Source of the DNA: Edaphochlamys debaryana
Taxonomy: Eukaryota; Chlorophyta; Chlorophyceae; Chlamydomonadales
Direction: 5' to 3'
Length of the DNA stretch: 64,000 bases
Assembly: GCA_016858145.1 (NCBI GenBank)
Contig: JAEHOE010000220.1
Span: 31,001 to 95,000, forward strand
Below, one piece after another: positions 1 to 18,404 of the stretch (its first letter is position 1; each line of letters begins with the position of its first letter). The position numbers were made by a program, and so were the translations under genes. The notes below the pieces were generated by a model. That model ran no database searches, was not told where the DNA came from, and was given only the letters and a program-made list of their open reading frames with translations.

Positions 1-2279
1 CCGCACCGGCGTCTGCCGCCGCACTTTCTCCCTTTGCTGCGCCTGGTCATTGAGCGCTGAGAGGAGACTGCCTTCGATGTGCGCCAGCGCCTGGGCCGCG
101 TGCTCCTCAAGAATGGCGAGGCGTTTGGGCCAGTGATCTGGCAACTCCTTGCAGCAGGCGGCACAACAGGGTGTAGGCACGGCCGCCGGCGCCTGAGCGA
201 TTGTAGGCGCTTGGGCCGCCTGCGTCTGGGTGAGCGCCGGTGGCGTTGTCGTGAATGGCACCCACCCACCCGCCGGCACCACCTCCTGAGGCCGCCCCGC
301 CGCCCCCGCCACCGCTGGGAGCTGCGGCCGGCTGGTGGCGGCATCCTCGGCGGCCTGGTGAGGGTCGGCCTGCCGGCGGGTGGGCCCTGCTGCCGCCGCC
401 TGCTGCGCAGCTGGCGGGGCGGCGTTTTGAGAGGCATGCATGCGCCTCCGTGCCGCCAGCGGAGTCAGCAGCACGGGTGCGTCGCCTGCGCCGCGGAGGC
501 CCGCCAGCACCGCCGACATCTGCACCGCCTGACGCCACGCGTCCATGTGCTTCCCCGCCTCCAGCCAGCCCCGGGCGCAGGAGGCCACGGCTGCGGCGAC
601 GGCGGCCCGTACGGCGTCCGGCACGCCCTTCACATGGGGCCCCTTACCGTCCAGCTCCAGCAGCAGGCCCCCGATGAGGGTCTTGATAGAGGCAGGTGCA
701 TCAAGGCACTCCTGAGGGCCGACACGCGGACAGGCAGACCCGATGAGATGAAGAGCCAACCCCGGGGCCAAACCAAGCCCTGCCCTTGACGCTTGCCCTG
801 AAGATATGCAGCCATCGAATCAGCCTGTATGCACCAGGCGCCTCCCAGCTTCGCTAGGCCCTGCGCGCACTCACCACAACGGCTTCGACCGCCTGAACCA
901 GGTCGCTCGCAAGCAGGAAGCCAAGGCGACAGCCCCGGCCGCGGCCGCAAGACTGGGGCAGCCAGGACAGGCCCTCCACCGCTTGGCCAAACACCTGCAG
1001 GCACGGGGGTGGGAAAGGTGTCACAACGTTTGGATGCGTCTGGCCCCTACGCAAGGGCCAGGTACTGTCTGGTTACACAACTGCAGGCACGTGGGTCAGA
1101 GCCAGGGGTCAGTCTGTGCGGGTCACAACGTGTAGATGCGTTTGGCCCCCATGAAGGGCCAGGCAGGGCAGCGGCCAGCACCAGTGCCGACCCACATCGG
1201 CCATGTTCGGGGCCGACCCACATCGTGCTACTGGCAGACTAAGCGTACACCTTAAGTGCCATCAAGAATGCGTCCGGCACAAGCCGTGGCCCAGATGTGG
1301 GGGCACACAGAACACCAGCAGCACCCGCACCTGCGGCTCGCCGCTGGGACACGTGTCGGGGAAGCGTCTATCCGCAGTGTGGCGCCGGGCGACGAAGCTG
1401 GGGTCCCGCGCCGGGAGCTCCCCCGTGTACCTCTGGGCCTCGGGCCCCGCATCCGCGTACCGCGCAGCCCACTGATCGAAGCAGGTCCGCACGTCGCTGG
1501 CAGTTCGCCACCCATGCGGCCCCGCAAGCGCCTCCACGGCTGCGACAGCCTCCGCGGCTGCGACAGCCTCCGCGGCTGCGACAGCCTCCGCGGCTGCGAC
1601 AGCCACCGCATTCTCCTGCTGCGCCCGCACGCCCGTGGTGCCACGCAGAAAGGTGTCCACATAGGACACGAAGACCTCGAAGGCCAAGTGCTGTTCCTGT
1701 GGGCAGCAGCGTGGTAAGGGAATCCGTCGTACAGTGGCTGAGTGTGTTGACAGTGTGATGACAGCCAGCCGCATGCGGCAGGGACAAAATCTCCTGTTTG
1801 CTAGAGAGCGGACAAGCAATGTGCGTGGGCGCTATAATGAGAATACGTGCGCCGCCCCCCACCTGCACGAAAGGGCTGGTGCGCAGGGTACCAGGGTCGA
1901 CGGCCAGGCGCACTGGGCAGCCGCTGGAGATGATGGCGCACAAAGACTCAAACACCAGCTCGAGGCAGTACAGAGCGTTACCCTCGAAGTACCGTACAAA
2001 GGTCTGCGAGAGGTGGCAAGGGACAATGGAGCACAGGACCGCATGAGAGGGTCATTATGGGTGAGATGCAGGATCGCATGTTGGTCGCCTGAGGGTCAGC
2101 GCGCTCAGGTGGTCCTCCATCACAAGTAGAAGCCCTCATTCCCCGGCCAAGCTCACCTCCTCCAGGCCCACACACAGCTCCGTGGCGAGCACCAGTGTTT
2201 GGAACTGCTCCTTGGGCCACTGGATGTCGAGCGGGCCTCCATTCGGGCAGGGTACGAACTTGAGGTGCGGCTCGCCATT
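1..2279 (-). CDS. Spliced gene of unknown function, 3' end beyond window
   Basis: Five exons can be read on the minus strand: 2157-2279, 1863-2003, 1331-1696, 875-994 and 1-711. Every junction is AG/GT (donors GTGAGC, GTGGGG, GTGCGG, GTGAGT) and every exon is phase 0. Together they give at least 487 codons without a stop, and the last exon is still open at base 1. The third exon contains a short in-frame repeat of AVAAAE made by an 18-bp tandem repeat near 1533-1600. The last exon is Ala/Gln/Pro-rich, has two CxxC-like cysteine pairs near 155-170 (CCAACC), and ends with a probable helical segment. I do not recognise the family. The start exon was not found upstream of 2279. It could be a host gene or an intron-bearing transposon gene. 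The consistent splicing phase is the main reason to believe it. Confidence 0.5.
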
Positions 2280-3231
2280 CTGGGTAGCCTGTGTTCGAAG
2301 GCCCGCACGGGTGCCAAAGCATGGACTAGGATGCAGCCCTTGTAGAGCAGAAGCAAGGCCCTGCCCAGCCCGCTCCGGGTTCGGTGGTTTCAAGGATGTT
2401 GAGTGGCCAGTGGTACTATGTGAGCTGGGCCCACCAGCCACACCGCACCGACACCGACACCAGACACGTGCTGTCCTTGCATCCGTGGCGGCAAGATGGA
2501 TGGCAGCACTGCACTGCCCTCAACGCCATACGATATAGCTTGATAATCCAAAGCTTGTGGCATCGCGGGCTACGCGGGCTGGACGGCCGGCCGCTCAGCC
2601 CCAAAACGGCTGCCCTGCTCTACCTACCCTACCTACCACGGCCACGCTCCGCAGCTTACCTGCAGCCCAAGAGCAAAGCCGTTGCCGTCTCTCCGAGCGC
2701 AAAAGAAGGCTGGAGATGGAGGTATCGCATGGGTTGCCTGTTGGCAGCCCTCGGCGCGGTCCGGTTGTGCCATCATGCGGCTGAAGGATGCTGACGCCAC
2801 CCGTGAGAAAGGTTCATCCCGATTTGCTTGAGTCGCAACGGGGCAGCGGTCAGGCGCTTGACGTCAGGTCGGGGAGGAGCTACGTGCAACCCGTAAGTTG
2901 GCAAGTTGCAACAAGTTGCAACACTCCCCCTGATTGGTGGGAGTAAGTTTACGCGTAAGCCGGGGACCGCGCTACTCTCAGCGTTCATGCAACCTGGCTC
3001 GCCCACCTGACACCTGCTCTTCGGCTTAGTGCCGCGTACCACAGGAGGTGCAGGCTCCAGAGACAGTCTCAATGTTCACGCCAGGGCCGCTCCGGGAAAG
3101 ATCCCCCTTGTTCAGAGCAATCGTGACCTTTGTAAGGACACGACCTCGTGTTGCTTGCACAGCTATCTGTAATGGCTTTGCAGTATGGAGTGCGAAAAGC
3201 GATGGGATATATTGGATTCAATGACAAGGGT
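2280..3231. other. No convincing gene
   Basis: This stretch may hold a further upstream exon of the minus-strand gene around 2300-2360, but I could not place a donor there. The rest shows no supported coding frame. Around 2901-2935 there is a short GTTGCAA-rich direct repeat. Confidence 0.4.
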
Positions 3232-3301
3232 TGTTGGCCAGTGCACTGGCGTGCCAGTGCACTGGCTTGTTGCCCAGTGCACTGGCGTGCCAGTGGGCCG
3301 T
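3232..3301. repeat. Clustered CCAGTGCACTGG palindromes
   Basis: The perfect 12-bp palindrome CCAGTGCACTGG occurs three times within about 60 bp, with GCGTGCCAGTG half-copies between, so the segment can fold into several alternative hairpins or cruciforms. No gene overlaps it convincingly. Function is unknown. Confidence 0.7.
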
Positions 3302-4258
3302 TCCACACCTCGACTTCCCTTACAAATCGGCAATAGCCTCATGAGCGCGATGTTGGTATCTCACAACTGCGGTAGTCACAACACTGCGTTCCCAATGACA
3401 TTTTGTTCATCCTCGCCCCAAGAGCTTCGCGCGGGGCGCGCCACACGTCCCCGCACATTGCACCCTGGCGAGTCCATGCCTTGACGTGTGGCTTGAAGCG
3501 CCTGACTTCACACGCGGACAGAGCGTGCCCACCCCCAGCCGCATCCTCAACTGGGCGCCGCCCGTGACCGAGGGCCTGCCAGACTGCGTGTGGGGCAGCG
3601 GTGGGGCGGATTGGGTCTGGGATAAGGCCGGCAAAGCAGGAGAATACACGGGAGGCTGCCAGGCTGCTTCTGCCTCCTGTGCTGCCTGCTTCTGCCAGGC
3701 GCCGGCCCCAGGTTCCCCTTTCCACCAGCCTACGCCCTATGAGGCCGGCCGGCTCTCAGCCGCGCCCACGTTTCCCTGGCTTACACGAGCAGCCCTCCAC
3801 ATACACGGTGATCCTCCTTGCGGGGAGGGGACCAAGGACTGGGGAGGAGGGGGGCTCTTAGGGGAAGTGGGGCGCCTGCAGGGTGTCATGCATCCTGGGC
3901 GTAATGGGGGAGGGAGGCGAGCGAGGGAAGTGGGGAAGAAAGGGCAGAGCGGACAGGGGGAAAGGGGTTGGGGAGGGGAGGAAAGGCACTGGCGCAGCAC
4001 CCGGTAAAGTAGATAAGGAGCGAGATGGGGGAAGCTTTATCCTGTATCAGGAAGGCCCCTGCCTGGCGGCTCCGCTCCGCACCCTCCTCCCCACAGGAGC
4101 TGGGCGCCCCACCCGAGTGCGTCGTCAACGGCACCCCCTCCCCCGACTTTGGTGGGGCGCACCCCGACCACAACCTCACGCACGCCCAGGAGCTGGTGGG
4201 GTCAACACGGGGGCAGAGGCCCAGGCGGGACAGGGGAGGGCCTGAGGGGACGGACCTG
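3302..4258. other. Intergenic, with purine-rich tract
   Basis: No supported gene. About 3836-3990 is strongly G/A-rich on the plus strand (a polypurine tract). It lies just before the 5'-truncated LINE copy A1. Confidence 0.5.
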
Positions 4259-4377
4259 GACCTCGGAGACGGACCTCGGAGACGGACCTGGACGACGCTG
4301 GTGGAGGCCACGCCATCCCGGCGCGCCGCTCCCTCAATGCCAGCTGGGCGGAGGTGGCTTCAGGCGACCCCATCTAA
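4259..4377 (+). pseudogene. Remnant of LINE ORF1 C-terminus
   Basis: The last ~35 codons match the C-terminus of ORF1 in copy A2 (ends ...WAEVASGDPI, against ...WAEVASGDLI). The TAA stop at 4375-4377 lies directly before the ORF2 ATG at 4378. Nothing of the rest of ORF1 is present, so this is a 5'-truncation product. Confidence 0.85.
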
Positions 4378-7300
4378 ATGCCCGGGCGCCGCCCTCGGGA
4401 GCGAGCGGGACCCCCACCGCTCAGGGTCGCAACCCACAACGTACGAGGCATCTTGGGGGGTGGAAACCGTCAGCTGGATCGCCTTACCGCCCTCATGCAG
4501 CAGTGGGCGCGGCAGCGGCTGGACGTAGTGTGTTTACAAGAGACCAAGCTCCCAGCAGCGCAGACCAACTGGGTGCAGACCCAGATGAGCGGCATTGCAG
4601 CCCAGCTCCACGTGGGCGACTGGCAGTCCTTCTGGTCGCCGGCAGGCCAAGGGCCACGGGGCGGCCCAGCCGGCGGCGTTGCCATCCTGATCCGTAAAGC
4701 CTTAATAACTGGAGGGGCCCTACAAGAGCCCGCGGCTCCCTCATCGATTGACACAGAGGGCAGGCTGGTGCAGCTGCCAGTACGTTGGGGTGGCCACAGC
4801 TTCACTCTGACCTGCGCCTACCTTCCCTCCGCCAACCCTTCAGCTCAACGTCGCTTTATTGAGGCCGTCCTCGGCCCCAGCCTGTCAGCTGCGAGCACCC
4901 ATCTCCTGGCAGCCGACTTCAACTTCGTTCCCAACCCTGCCCTGGACAGCACCTCGGCGCATGGGCGCCCCGAGGATGCCGCCACAACAGCAACCTTCTC
5001 CACGTCCTGCCCAGACCTTGTGGACATATACCGCGCGCTCCATCCCGAACAGCGTGCGTACACATTCACCAGCGCCGCCAGCGCCGCCCGCCTTGACCGT
5101 CTTCTAGCCTCTGGCCCCCTTGCGGCCCACGTGCCCACCTGCCGCGTGGAGTCGGGCCGCCCCTCAGACCACCGGCTGGTCACCATCCGCATCAATGCCC
5201 TTGATACGGCACGGCCCCCCGGGCGGGGCCTCCCAAGAGCCCGCCTCCACTTCCTGGATCACCCTGACCTGCGAGACCAGTTTGGCAACTGGCTCATACA
5301 TACAAGCGCCGCACGCCCAACCGCCCCCGCCGAGTGCCTGCAGTGGTGGACCCGCTTCAAGCGCTCCCTCCTCGTCAGCTGCAACCGACTCAATCGTATG
5401 GCCCGCCAACGCCGCCTGCAGGCAACAGCAGAAGCAGAGGCGGCTGCCCAAGCAGAAGCCGCAGCACTTGCAGCCGTAGCTGCGGGCGACCTCAGCGCCG
5501 GATCAGCAGCTGCCGCTGCACGTGCCGCTGCCGCCGCCGCCAGCCTGCGCGCCGCAGCCCCACTGGCCCGCCGTGCACGTCAAGCCTGGCTCCGGACGGG
5601 GGAGCGCCCCTGCCCAGCCATCACCCGGCTGATCCCCTCCCCCTCGGGTGGCTGCGTCGTACAACAGCTCCAGCGCCCCGACGGGTCCCAGGCCACCGGC
5701 CCCGAAGAGCTACCTGAGGTGATGGCCGAGTTCTGGTGCAGAGTCAGCACAGCCGCAGCTACCGACCCAGAAGCCCGCGCACAGGTCTTACACGCTCTAC
5801 GTGCAGCCGGCAACTGCTGCCCGCTGAGCCGTGTAGCCGAGATGGGGGCAGCGGAGGTCCTGGCAAAGGAGGTAGCCACAGCTATCGCGGGTGCCCGGCC
5901 CGGAACTGCCCCCGGCGCAGATGGCATCCCCATGGACCTCTACAAGGCGTACGCAGCCCAGCTCACCCCTCTCCTCGTTGACGTCTTCACCACCATTGGG
6001 ACCACCGAGTCAACCCCTGCAGGCTTCCTGGATGCAGTAATCTCGTGTTTTCATAAGGGTGGGGACCCAGCCGTCGCCGCCATGTACCGCCCAATCGCCC
6101 TGCTGGACACGGACTACCGCCTCCTCGCCCGCGTCCTTGCCCGCCGCCTCCTCCCCGCCTTCGTGGAGGCCATTGACAACGAGCAGACCGCCTTCCTCAC
6201 CCTCCGCCTCATCTCCGACAACATCCTCCTCATGCAGCTGCTTGCTGAGTCCCTGCGCAAATCAGGCGAGTCGGGCCTCATAGCCTTCCTTGACTTCCGC
6301 AAAGCGTATGACACCGTGGACAGATCCTTCCTCCTTGCCTGCCTTGATGCGCTGGGGGTCGGCGATGGCTTCCTCAGATGGGTCAGGCTGATCTACACGG
6401 GCACCCGGTCGGCTGCCGTGGTCAACGGTCAGCTTTCCAGCTACAAGGCAGTTACAGCTGGGGTACGACAGGGGTGCCCGCTGGCCCCCCTTCTCTACCT
6501 GGCCCCCGGACAAGCCCTGCTCTCCTTCCTCAAGCGCCTTGAACTGGGGTTCGTCCTAGCCAACACGCGCCTCACAGCCAGCCAGTATGCAGACGACTAC
6601 GGACAGATCCTGCGATCCACCACCCTCGTCTCCACCCTGATGAGCGCCATGGACACCTTCGCAGCAGCGTCAGGCAAACACCTCAACGTGGAAAAGTGCG
6701 AGCTCCTCCGCATCGGCACGCCACCGCCCCCAGCCCTCCAGCAACAACCCCACCCCGAACCCCTGGCGCCGGAGCAGATTGCTGGCCTCCACCTCGCCCC
6801 CTCCGCACGCACCCTCGGCGTCACGTTCTCCACACAGCCAACGGCGGCCACCCCCCTCCCCCCCCCCCCCCTGTTGGACAAGTTCCTCAGCCGCCTGACT
6901 CTGATTTCGAGGATGGGCCTCTCAGCCTTTGGCGCTGCCTCATGCCTGTCCGCCTATGGCCTGGGCACCCTCCTTTACCACTGCCAGCACAACGGCCTTC
7001 CCCCGCGCACGGCTACAGAACACCTGGTGGGCAGGGTGGCGGCCCTGACCGACCGCAACATGACGCCAGCACAGTACAGGGACAACCCCAACGCACTGCC
7101 CCCAGGAGCACCCACGAGCTGCATGTACCTCTCCCCAGCAGTTGGCGGCTTCGGCCTGCTACCCCTTGTCGAACACACTTGTGCCAGGCACGCGAGCGCC
7201 GCAGTCCGAGGCATCCTGGGCGCCTGCGGCCTCCTCCGCTACCGCCCGCCGTGGACCGCGCCGCTCGTCTCCCTTCTCCGCTCAACCCACCCAGCAGCAC

Positions 7301-8628
7301 ACCCCCTCTGCCTCCTGACCATGCGGCGCCCGGCATCACCGACCGGTCTCCGCATCTTGGGGGCCACAGTTCAACGCGCAACCTCACCAGCACTGGCGCG
7401 CGTGGCAGGCGCGCTAGCGCTGCTACCCCGGGCCCAAGTGATTGCACCCATGCCAGCCGGAGCCTGGGTCTACAATGCACCGCTCTGGGGAAACCCTGCC
7501 CTACCCGCGGAGAGCATTCACAACAACGCCCCAAGCTGGGGCCTTGAAGGCGAGTTCACGGATTTGTTTGCGGTTCCGGGAATGCGGACAGTAGGCACGG
7601 CAATCCGCTGCCTAGATGAGCTTGAGCGCATCCGAGGGACGCACGGACTGGAGGGCAGCCCAGGCCGGGCTCTCGCACGGGCGAGGGCCCAGATCAACAG
7701 GTCATATGCCGAAAGGGTAGTAAACAGCATTCTGGGTACGCAGGTGGGAGCGCTCCCGCCAGCACTCCGCAATGGACTAGACATGGCACAGCGCCTGGGC
7801 GCGCTTATTAACCGACTCCCGGCCGGGTGGGCCAAAGCAGCACGGGGGGTGGACGATCTTGCGGCTGCCCCAGGGGAAGAAGAAGCATGGGCGAACATTG
7901 CCAGGGTCATGGGCTGGGAGGATGTCAGTCTGGTCAAGATGACAGTTAGCCTGGCTACGCACTTGCAGATGGGCCCGGCCCGGGCTAGACGGAAACATGC
8001 ACTGTACATTCAGGAGGCGTACGGCACAGACACGGCATCAGCTGAAGCAGTGGCAAGTCTGAAAGCGGTTTGGCCGAGGTTATGGAGCATTAAGTGGGAC
8101 CCGGGCAATAAAGAGCCCTTGTGGAGGCTTGCGATGGACGGCTTCCCGGGCTTTGGTATGCACCGGAGCCAGTTAGGAACACAGAACGTGGCGAGATGCC
8201 CGTGTGGGCGGGCAATGGACCAAGGCGATCGGCTCCACCATTTCTGGTATTGTCCAGCCGCTGTGGCTGTTCGTATGCGCCTTAGTCATGGTATAGGCAG
8301 AGCGGTGAAACGGCACGAGGTGTGGCTTGCTGTGCCCCCAGAGGGCACCAGGATTCATGCACGAGTGTGGGATGTGGTGTGTCTGGCCGCGGTATGCGCG
8401 ATGGACCGGGCAAGGAGGTACAAGTATGCGCACAGGGATGCTCAGGATCACGCCTTGATGATGGCACAGGTTTTAGCAGTAGCACGAGGCGAGTTCGAGG
8501 GCCGCCTGCAGTGTTTTGCGGAGGTTGGGCTCACGCACAGGGGCTGGGACGAGGTACCAGCTGACCACCCGTTCCTAGCGGCCAGTGCCAATGGTTCAGT
8601 GCAGTATGCAAGCCCGGACGCCCCTTGA
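4378..8628 (+). CDS. LINE ORF2: endonuclease-reverse transcriptase (copy A1)
   Basis: An intact 1416-residue ORF2 of an L1-type non-LTR retrotransposon. The N-terminal apurinic/apyrimidinic-type endonuclease shows THN (Asn21), QETK (Glu55), a DFN motif and SGRPSDHR. It would nick target DNA. The central reverse transcriptase shows PGADGIPMDLYKAY, FLDFRKAYDTVD, GVRQGCPLAPLLY and the catalytic YADD at about residues 737-740. It would prime cDNA synthesis from the nick. A Cys/His motif starts near Cys1274 (CPCG...HHFWYC). An Ala-rich helical linker lies between endonuclease and RT. The start was chosen because it abuts the ORF1 stop and matches copy A2. No frameshift or stop is seen, but ORF1 is missing, so autonomous movement is doubtful. 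Confidence 0.93.
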   Translation: MPGRRPRERAGPPPLRVATHNVRGILGGGNRQLDRLTALMQQWARQRLDVVCLQETKLPAAQTNWVQTQMSGIAAQLHVGDWQSFWSPAGQGPRGGPAGGVAILIRKALITGGALQEPAAPSSIDTEGRLVQLPVRWGGHSFTLTCAYLPSANPSAQRRFIEAVLGPSLSAASTHLLAADFNFVPNPALDSTSAHGRPEDAATTATFSTSCPDLVDIYRALHPEQRAYTFTSAASAARLDRLLASGPLAAHVPTCRVESGRPSDHRLVTIRINALDTARPPGRGLPRARLHFLDHPDLRDQFGNWLIHTSAARPTAPAECLQWWTRFKRSLLVSCNRLNRMARQRRLQATAEAEAAAQAEAAALAAVAAGDLSAGSAAAAARAAAAAASLRAAAPLARRARQAWLRTGERPCPAITRLIPSPSGGCVVQQLQRPDGSQATGPEELPEVMAEFWCRVSTAAATDPEARAQVLHALRAAGNCCPLSRVAEMGAAEVLAKEVATAIAGARPGTAPGADGIPMDLYKAYAAQLTPLLVDVFTTIGTTESTPAGFLDAVISCFHKGGDPAVAAMYRPIALLDTDYRLLARVLARRLLPAFVEAIDNEQTAFLTLRLISDNILLMQLLAESLRKSGESGLIAFLDFRKAYDTVDRSFLLACLDALGVGDGFLRWVRLIYTGTRSAAVVNGQLSSYKAVTAGVRQGCPLAPLLYLAPGQALLSFLKRLELGFVLANTRLTASQYADDYGQILRSTTLVSTLMSAMDTFAAASGKHLNVEKCELLRIGTPPPPALQQQPHPEPLAPEQIAGLHLAPSARTLGVTFSTQPTAATPLPPPPLLDKFLSRLTLISRMGLSAFGAASCLSAYGLGTLLYHCQHNGLPPRTATEHLVGRVAALTDRNMTPAQYRDNPNALPPGAPTSCMYLSPAVGGFGLLPLVEHTCARHASAAVRGILGACGLLRYRPPWTAPLVSLLRSTHPAAHPLCLLTMRRPASPTGLRILGATVQRATSPALARVAGALALLPRAQVIAPMPAGAWVYNAPLWGNPALPAESIHNNAPSWGLEGEFTDLFAVPGMRTVGTAIRCLDELERIRGTHGLEGSPGRALARARAQINRSYAERVVNSILGTQVGALPPALRNGLDMAQRLGALINRLPAGWAKAARGVDDLAAAPGEEEAWANIARVMGWEDVSLVKMTVSLATHLQMGPARARRKHALYIQEAYGTDTASAEAVASLKAVWPRLWSIKWDPGNKEPLWRLAMDGFPGFGMHRSQLGTQNVARCPCGRAMDQGDRLHHFWYCPAAVAVRMRLSHGIGRAVKRHEVWLAVPPEGTRIHARVWDVVCLAAVCAMDRARRYKYAHRDAQDHALMMAQVLAVARGEFEGRLQCFAEVGLTHRGWDEVPADHPFLAASANGSVQYASPDAP

Positions 8629-9228
8629 TGGAGGCGGGCCACACTCTGCGGCGCATAACAAACGGGAGGGAGCCGCAGGGGGGGGGGGGGCTTTCGCTCA
8701 GTGGCGCATAACAAACGGGAGGGAGCCGCAGGGCAGGGGCCTGTACCGGGTGAGCTGTTTGTGGCGGATGTGCACTTTGAAGGTTAGCCCTCTACGGCGC
8801 ATAACAAACGGGAGGGAGCCGCAGAGTGGGAGTGGACGTAGGGCCAGGAGGGCCAGGCTTGAGGTGTACGGCAAACACTGTGAGGACACGCGCCGTCAGT
8901 GGTGGTTGGGACTTGAGAGTTTGGTGCAAAGGTTCTGGTAGGACGGGCCAGGAGGGCCATGATTGAGAGGTATACGGCAAACCGGTCATTGGGAAGCTCG
9001 TGAACAGATATTGGTCTGGAGGCGAGGCCGAGGTGGGGCCTTCGATACGAGTTGAGCATGGTCTTTGCGTGCCAAGTTCTAAGGTGGGGCCTGAGTGAGG
9101 TCAGTGCAAGTCATGACAGGGACTTGCGTCTTGGCTTGCAGGGGGCAAGCCCGTGAGGTGGGTCGCTTGGCCCCAGCGTTCAGCGCTGTGACCCCCGGGG
9201 GGTCCTTCATTGTAAACACCGAGGACTG
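8629..9228 (+). other. LINE A1 3' UTR with three direct repeats and terminal hairpin
   Basis: Three copies of a 28-bp repeat beginning GCGCATAACAAACGGG lie at 8651-8678, 8704-8731 and 8797-8824. Near the end is the hairpin GGCTTGC-AGGGG-GCAAGCC (9133-9151). The final segment holds TGTAA, the green-algal polyadenylation signal, about 14 nt before the element end. The same arrangement occurs in copy A2. Confidence 0.85.
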
Positions 9229-9283
9229 AGGGGGGGGGGGGGTCTGCAGGCTGCGGCGTGGTATCAGGGCGGTGTGGTAGGGG

Positions 9284-10472
9284 CAGCGTTGCTATCTTCT
9301 TTATATTCTTATGTCAACCTTATGTGCTGCATAAGGTTTCGCGGCGAAATATGCTCAACCTTATGGACCTCACATAAGCTTTCCTGGGCTCAATCTCTGC
9401 CCGCGCCATAAGGTTTTTCGCCTTTGGCCCCTGCCGTCTTCTGGCCCGCCGTGCACCATCTTCTGCGGCCTGCCCCACGCGGCCACGCCCCTTGCGCTTC
9501 GCAAGGAGACGTGGGAGGGATGACGACAGCATGCCACACTGCCGTACCGTTTCGCCCATCATGGCGTCAGCATAGCACACTCGCGCAACTTCAAGCTTAG
9601 TATGGACGATACGTATGACTCCAAGCTAGAGTTGGATGCGCCCAACCTCCCCTCGTGGGTGCAGGCCAGTGAAACCTCGGCGTGGGGAAGCGTGCCTTTG
9701 GAAAGTAGGGAAAGGCCGGCAGTGCAGTCCCGCTCCTGGCCAAATGTCGGGGGCCAGCAAGGCTAGACTGACGGGTGGCAGAGGCGTGGGGAAGCGTGCC
9801 TTTGGAAAGTAGGGAAAGGCCGGCAGTGCAGTCCCGCTCCTGGCCAAATGTCGGGGGCAAGCAAGGCCAGACTGACGGGTGGCAGAGGCGTGGGGAAGCG
9901 TGCCTTTGGAAAGTAGGGAAAGGCCGGCAGTGCAGTCCCGCTCCTGGCCAAATGTCGGGGGCAAGCAAGGCCAGACTGACGGGTGGCAGAGGCGTGGGGA
10001 AGCGTGCCTTTGGAAAGTAGGGAAAGGCCGGCAGTGCAGTCCCGCTCCTGGCCAAATGTCGGGGGCAAGCAAGGCTAGACTGACGGGTGGCAGAGGCGTG
10101 GGGAAGCGTGCCTTTGGAAAGTAGGGAAAGGCCGGCAGTGCAGTCCCTCTTCTGGCTAGGCTGACGGAGTTGCTGGCGCGGGCCACGGGGGCGTGCGGGC
10201 GTGGGGGTGAGTTGGACGGCTTGGAACGCAAGAGCAGTCAGTGGGGCATGGTGCAATGCGTATGAGCGGTACGGGGGTGCAGGGCTGCGTTGGCAGGTAC
10301 AAGACAGGGCTGTAACATAAGATCCCAGTCGCTCCAGGCCACCCAGCTTATGCATAAGGTTTTGGGCCTGGGCTGCCCCTGACCTTATGTCCGCCACATA
10401 AGTTTTGGGCCCGGCACAGAGCCCGATTCTCTGGGCCCACATAAGGGCGCTCCAGGGAAGATAGCAACGCTG
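9284..10472. mobile_element. hAT-like non-autonomous transposon, copy 1
   Basis: The ends are perfect 16-bp inverted repeats, CAGCGTTGCTATCTTC and GAAGATAGCAACGCTG. CAGNG-type ends and 8-bp target duplications are typical of the hAT superfamily, and copy 2 (61623-62611) has the 8-bp duplication. Both subterminal regions carry many CTTATG/CATAAG hexamers in palindromic arrangement, likely transposase-binding repeats. The interior is a 104-bp minisatellite. No transposase is encoded. The flanking 8-mers here (GGTAGGGG left, TGTGGATG right) do not match, so one side has been rearranged. The right end abuts the satellite array. Confidence 0.85.
9672..10155. repeat. 104-bp minisatellite inside hAT-like copy 1
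   Basis: About 4.6 tandem copies of a 104-bp unit containing GGCCGGCAGTGCAGTCCCG and GGGGAAGCGTGCCTTTGG. Units are nearly identical. The same unit is repeated ~3.4 times in hAT-like copy 2. Open reading frames across it on both strands are by-products of the 104-bp period and are not genes. Confidence 0.95.

Positions 10473-18404
<7,932 letters not shown>

Larger units (their letters stand above)
4259..9228 (+). mobile_element. L1-type LINE copy A1, 5'-truncated
   Basis: The copy begins inside the end of ORF1, contains a complete ORF2 (4378-8628) and a 600-bp 3' UTR, and ends at the family tail ...TTCATTGTAAACACCGAGGACTG at 9228. The 5' junction holds a small duplication (CCTCGGAGACGGA twice). 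It is collinear with full-length copy A2 (37113-43835). There is no poly(A) tail; a G tract follows. Confidence 0.9.

Noticed and set aside
9775..10124. Possible CRISPR array
   Set aside because: The 104-bp units are contiguous, without unique spacers, inside a eukaryotic transposon; no cas genes.
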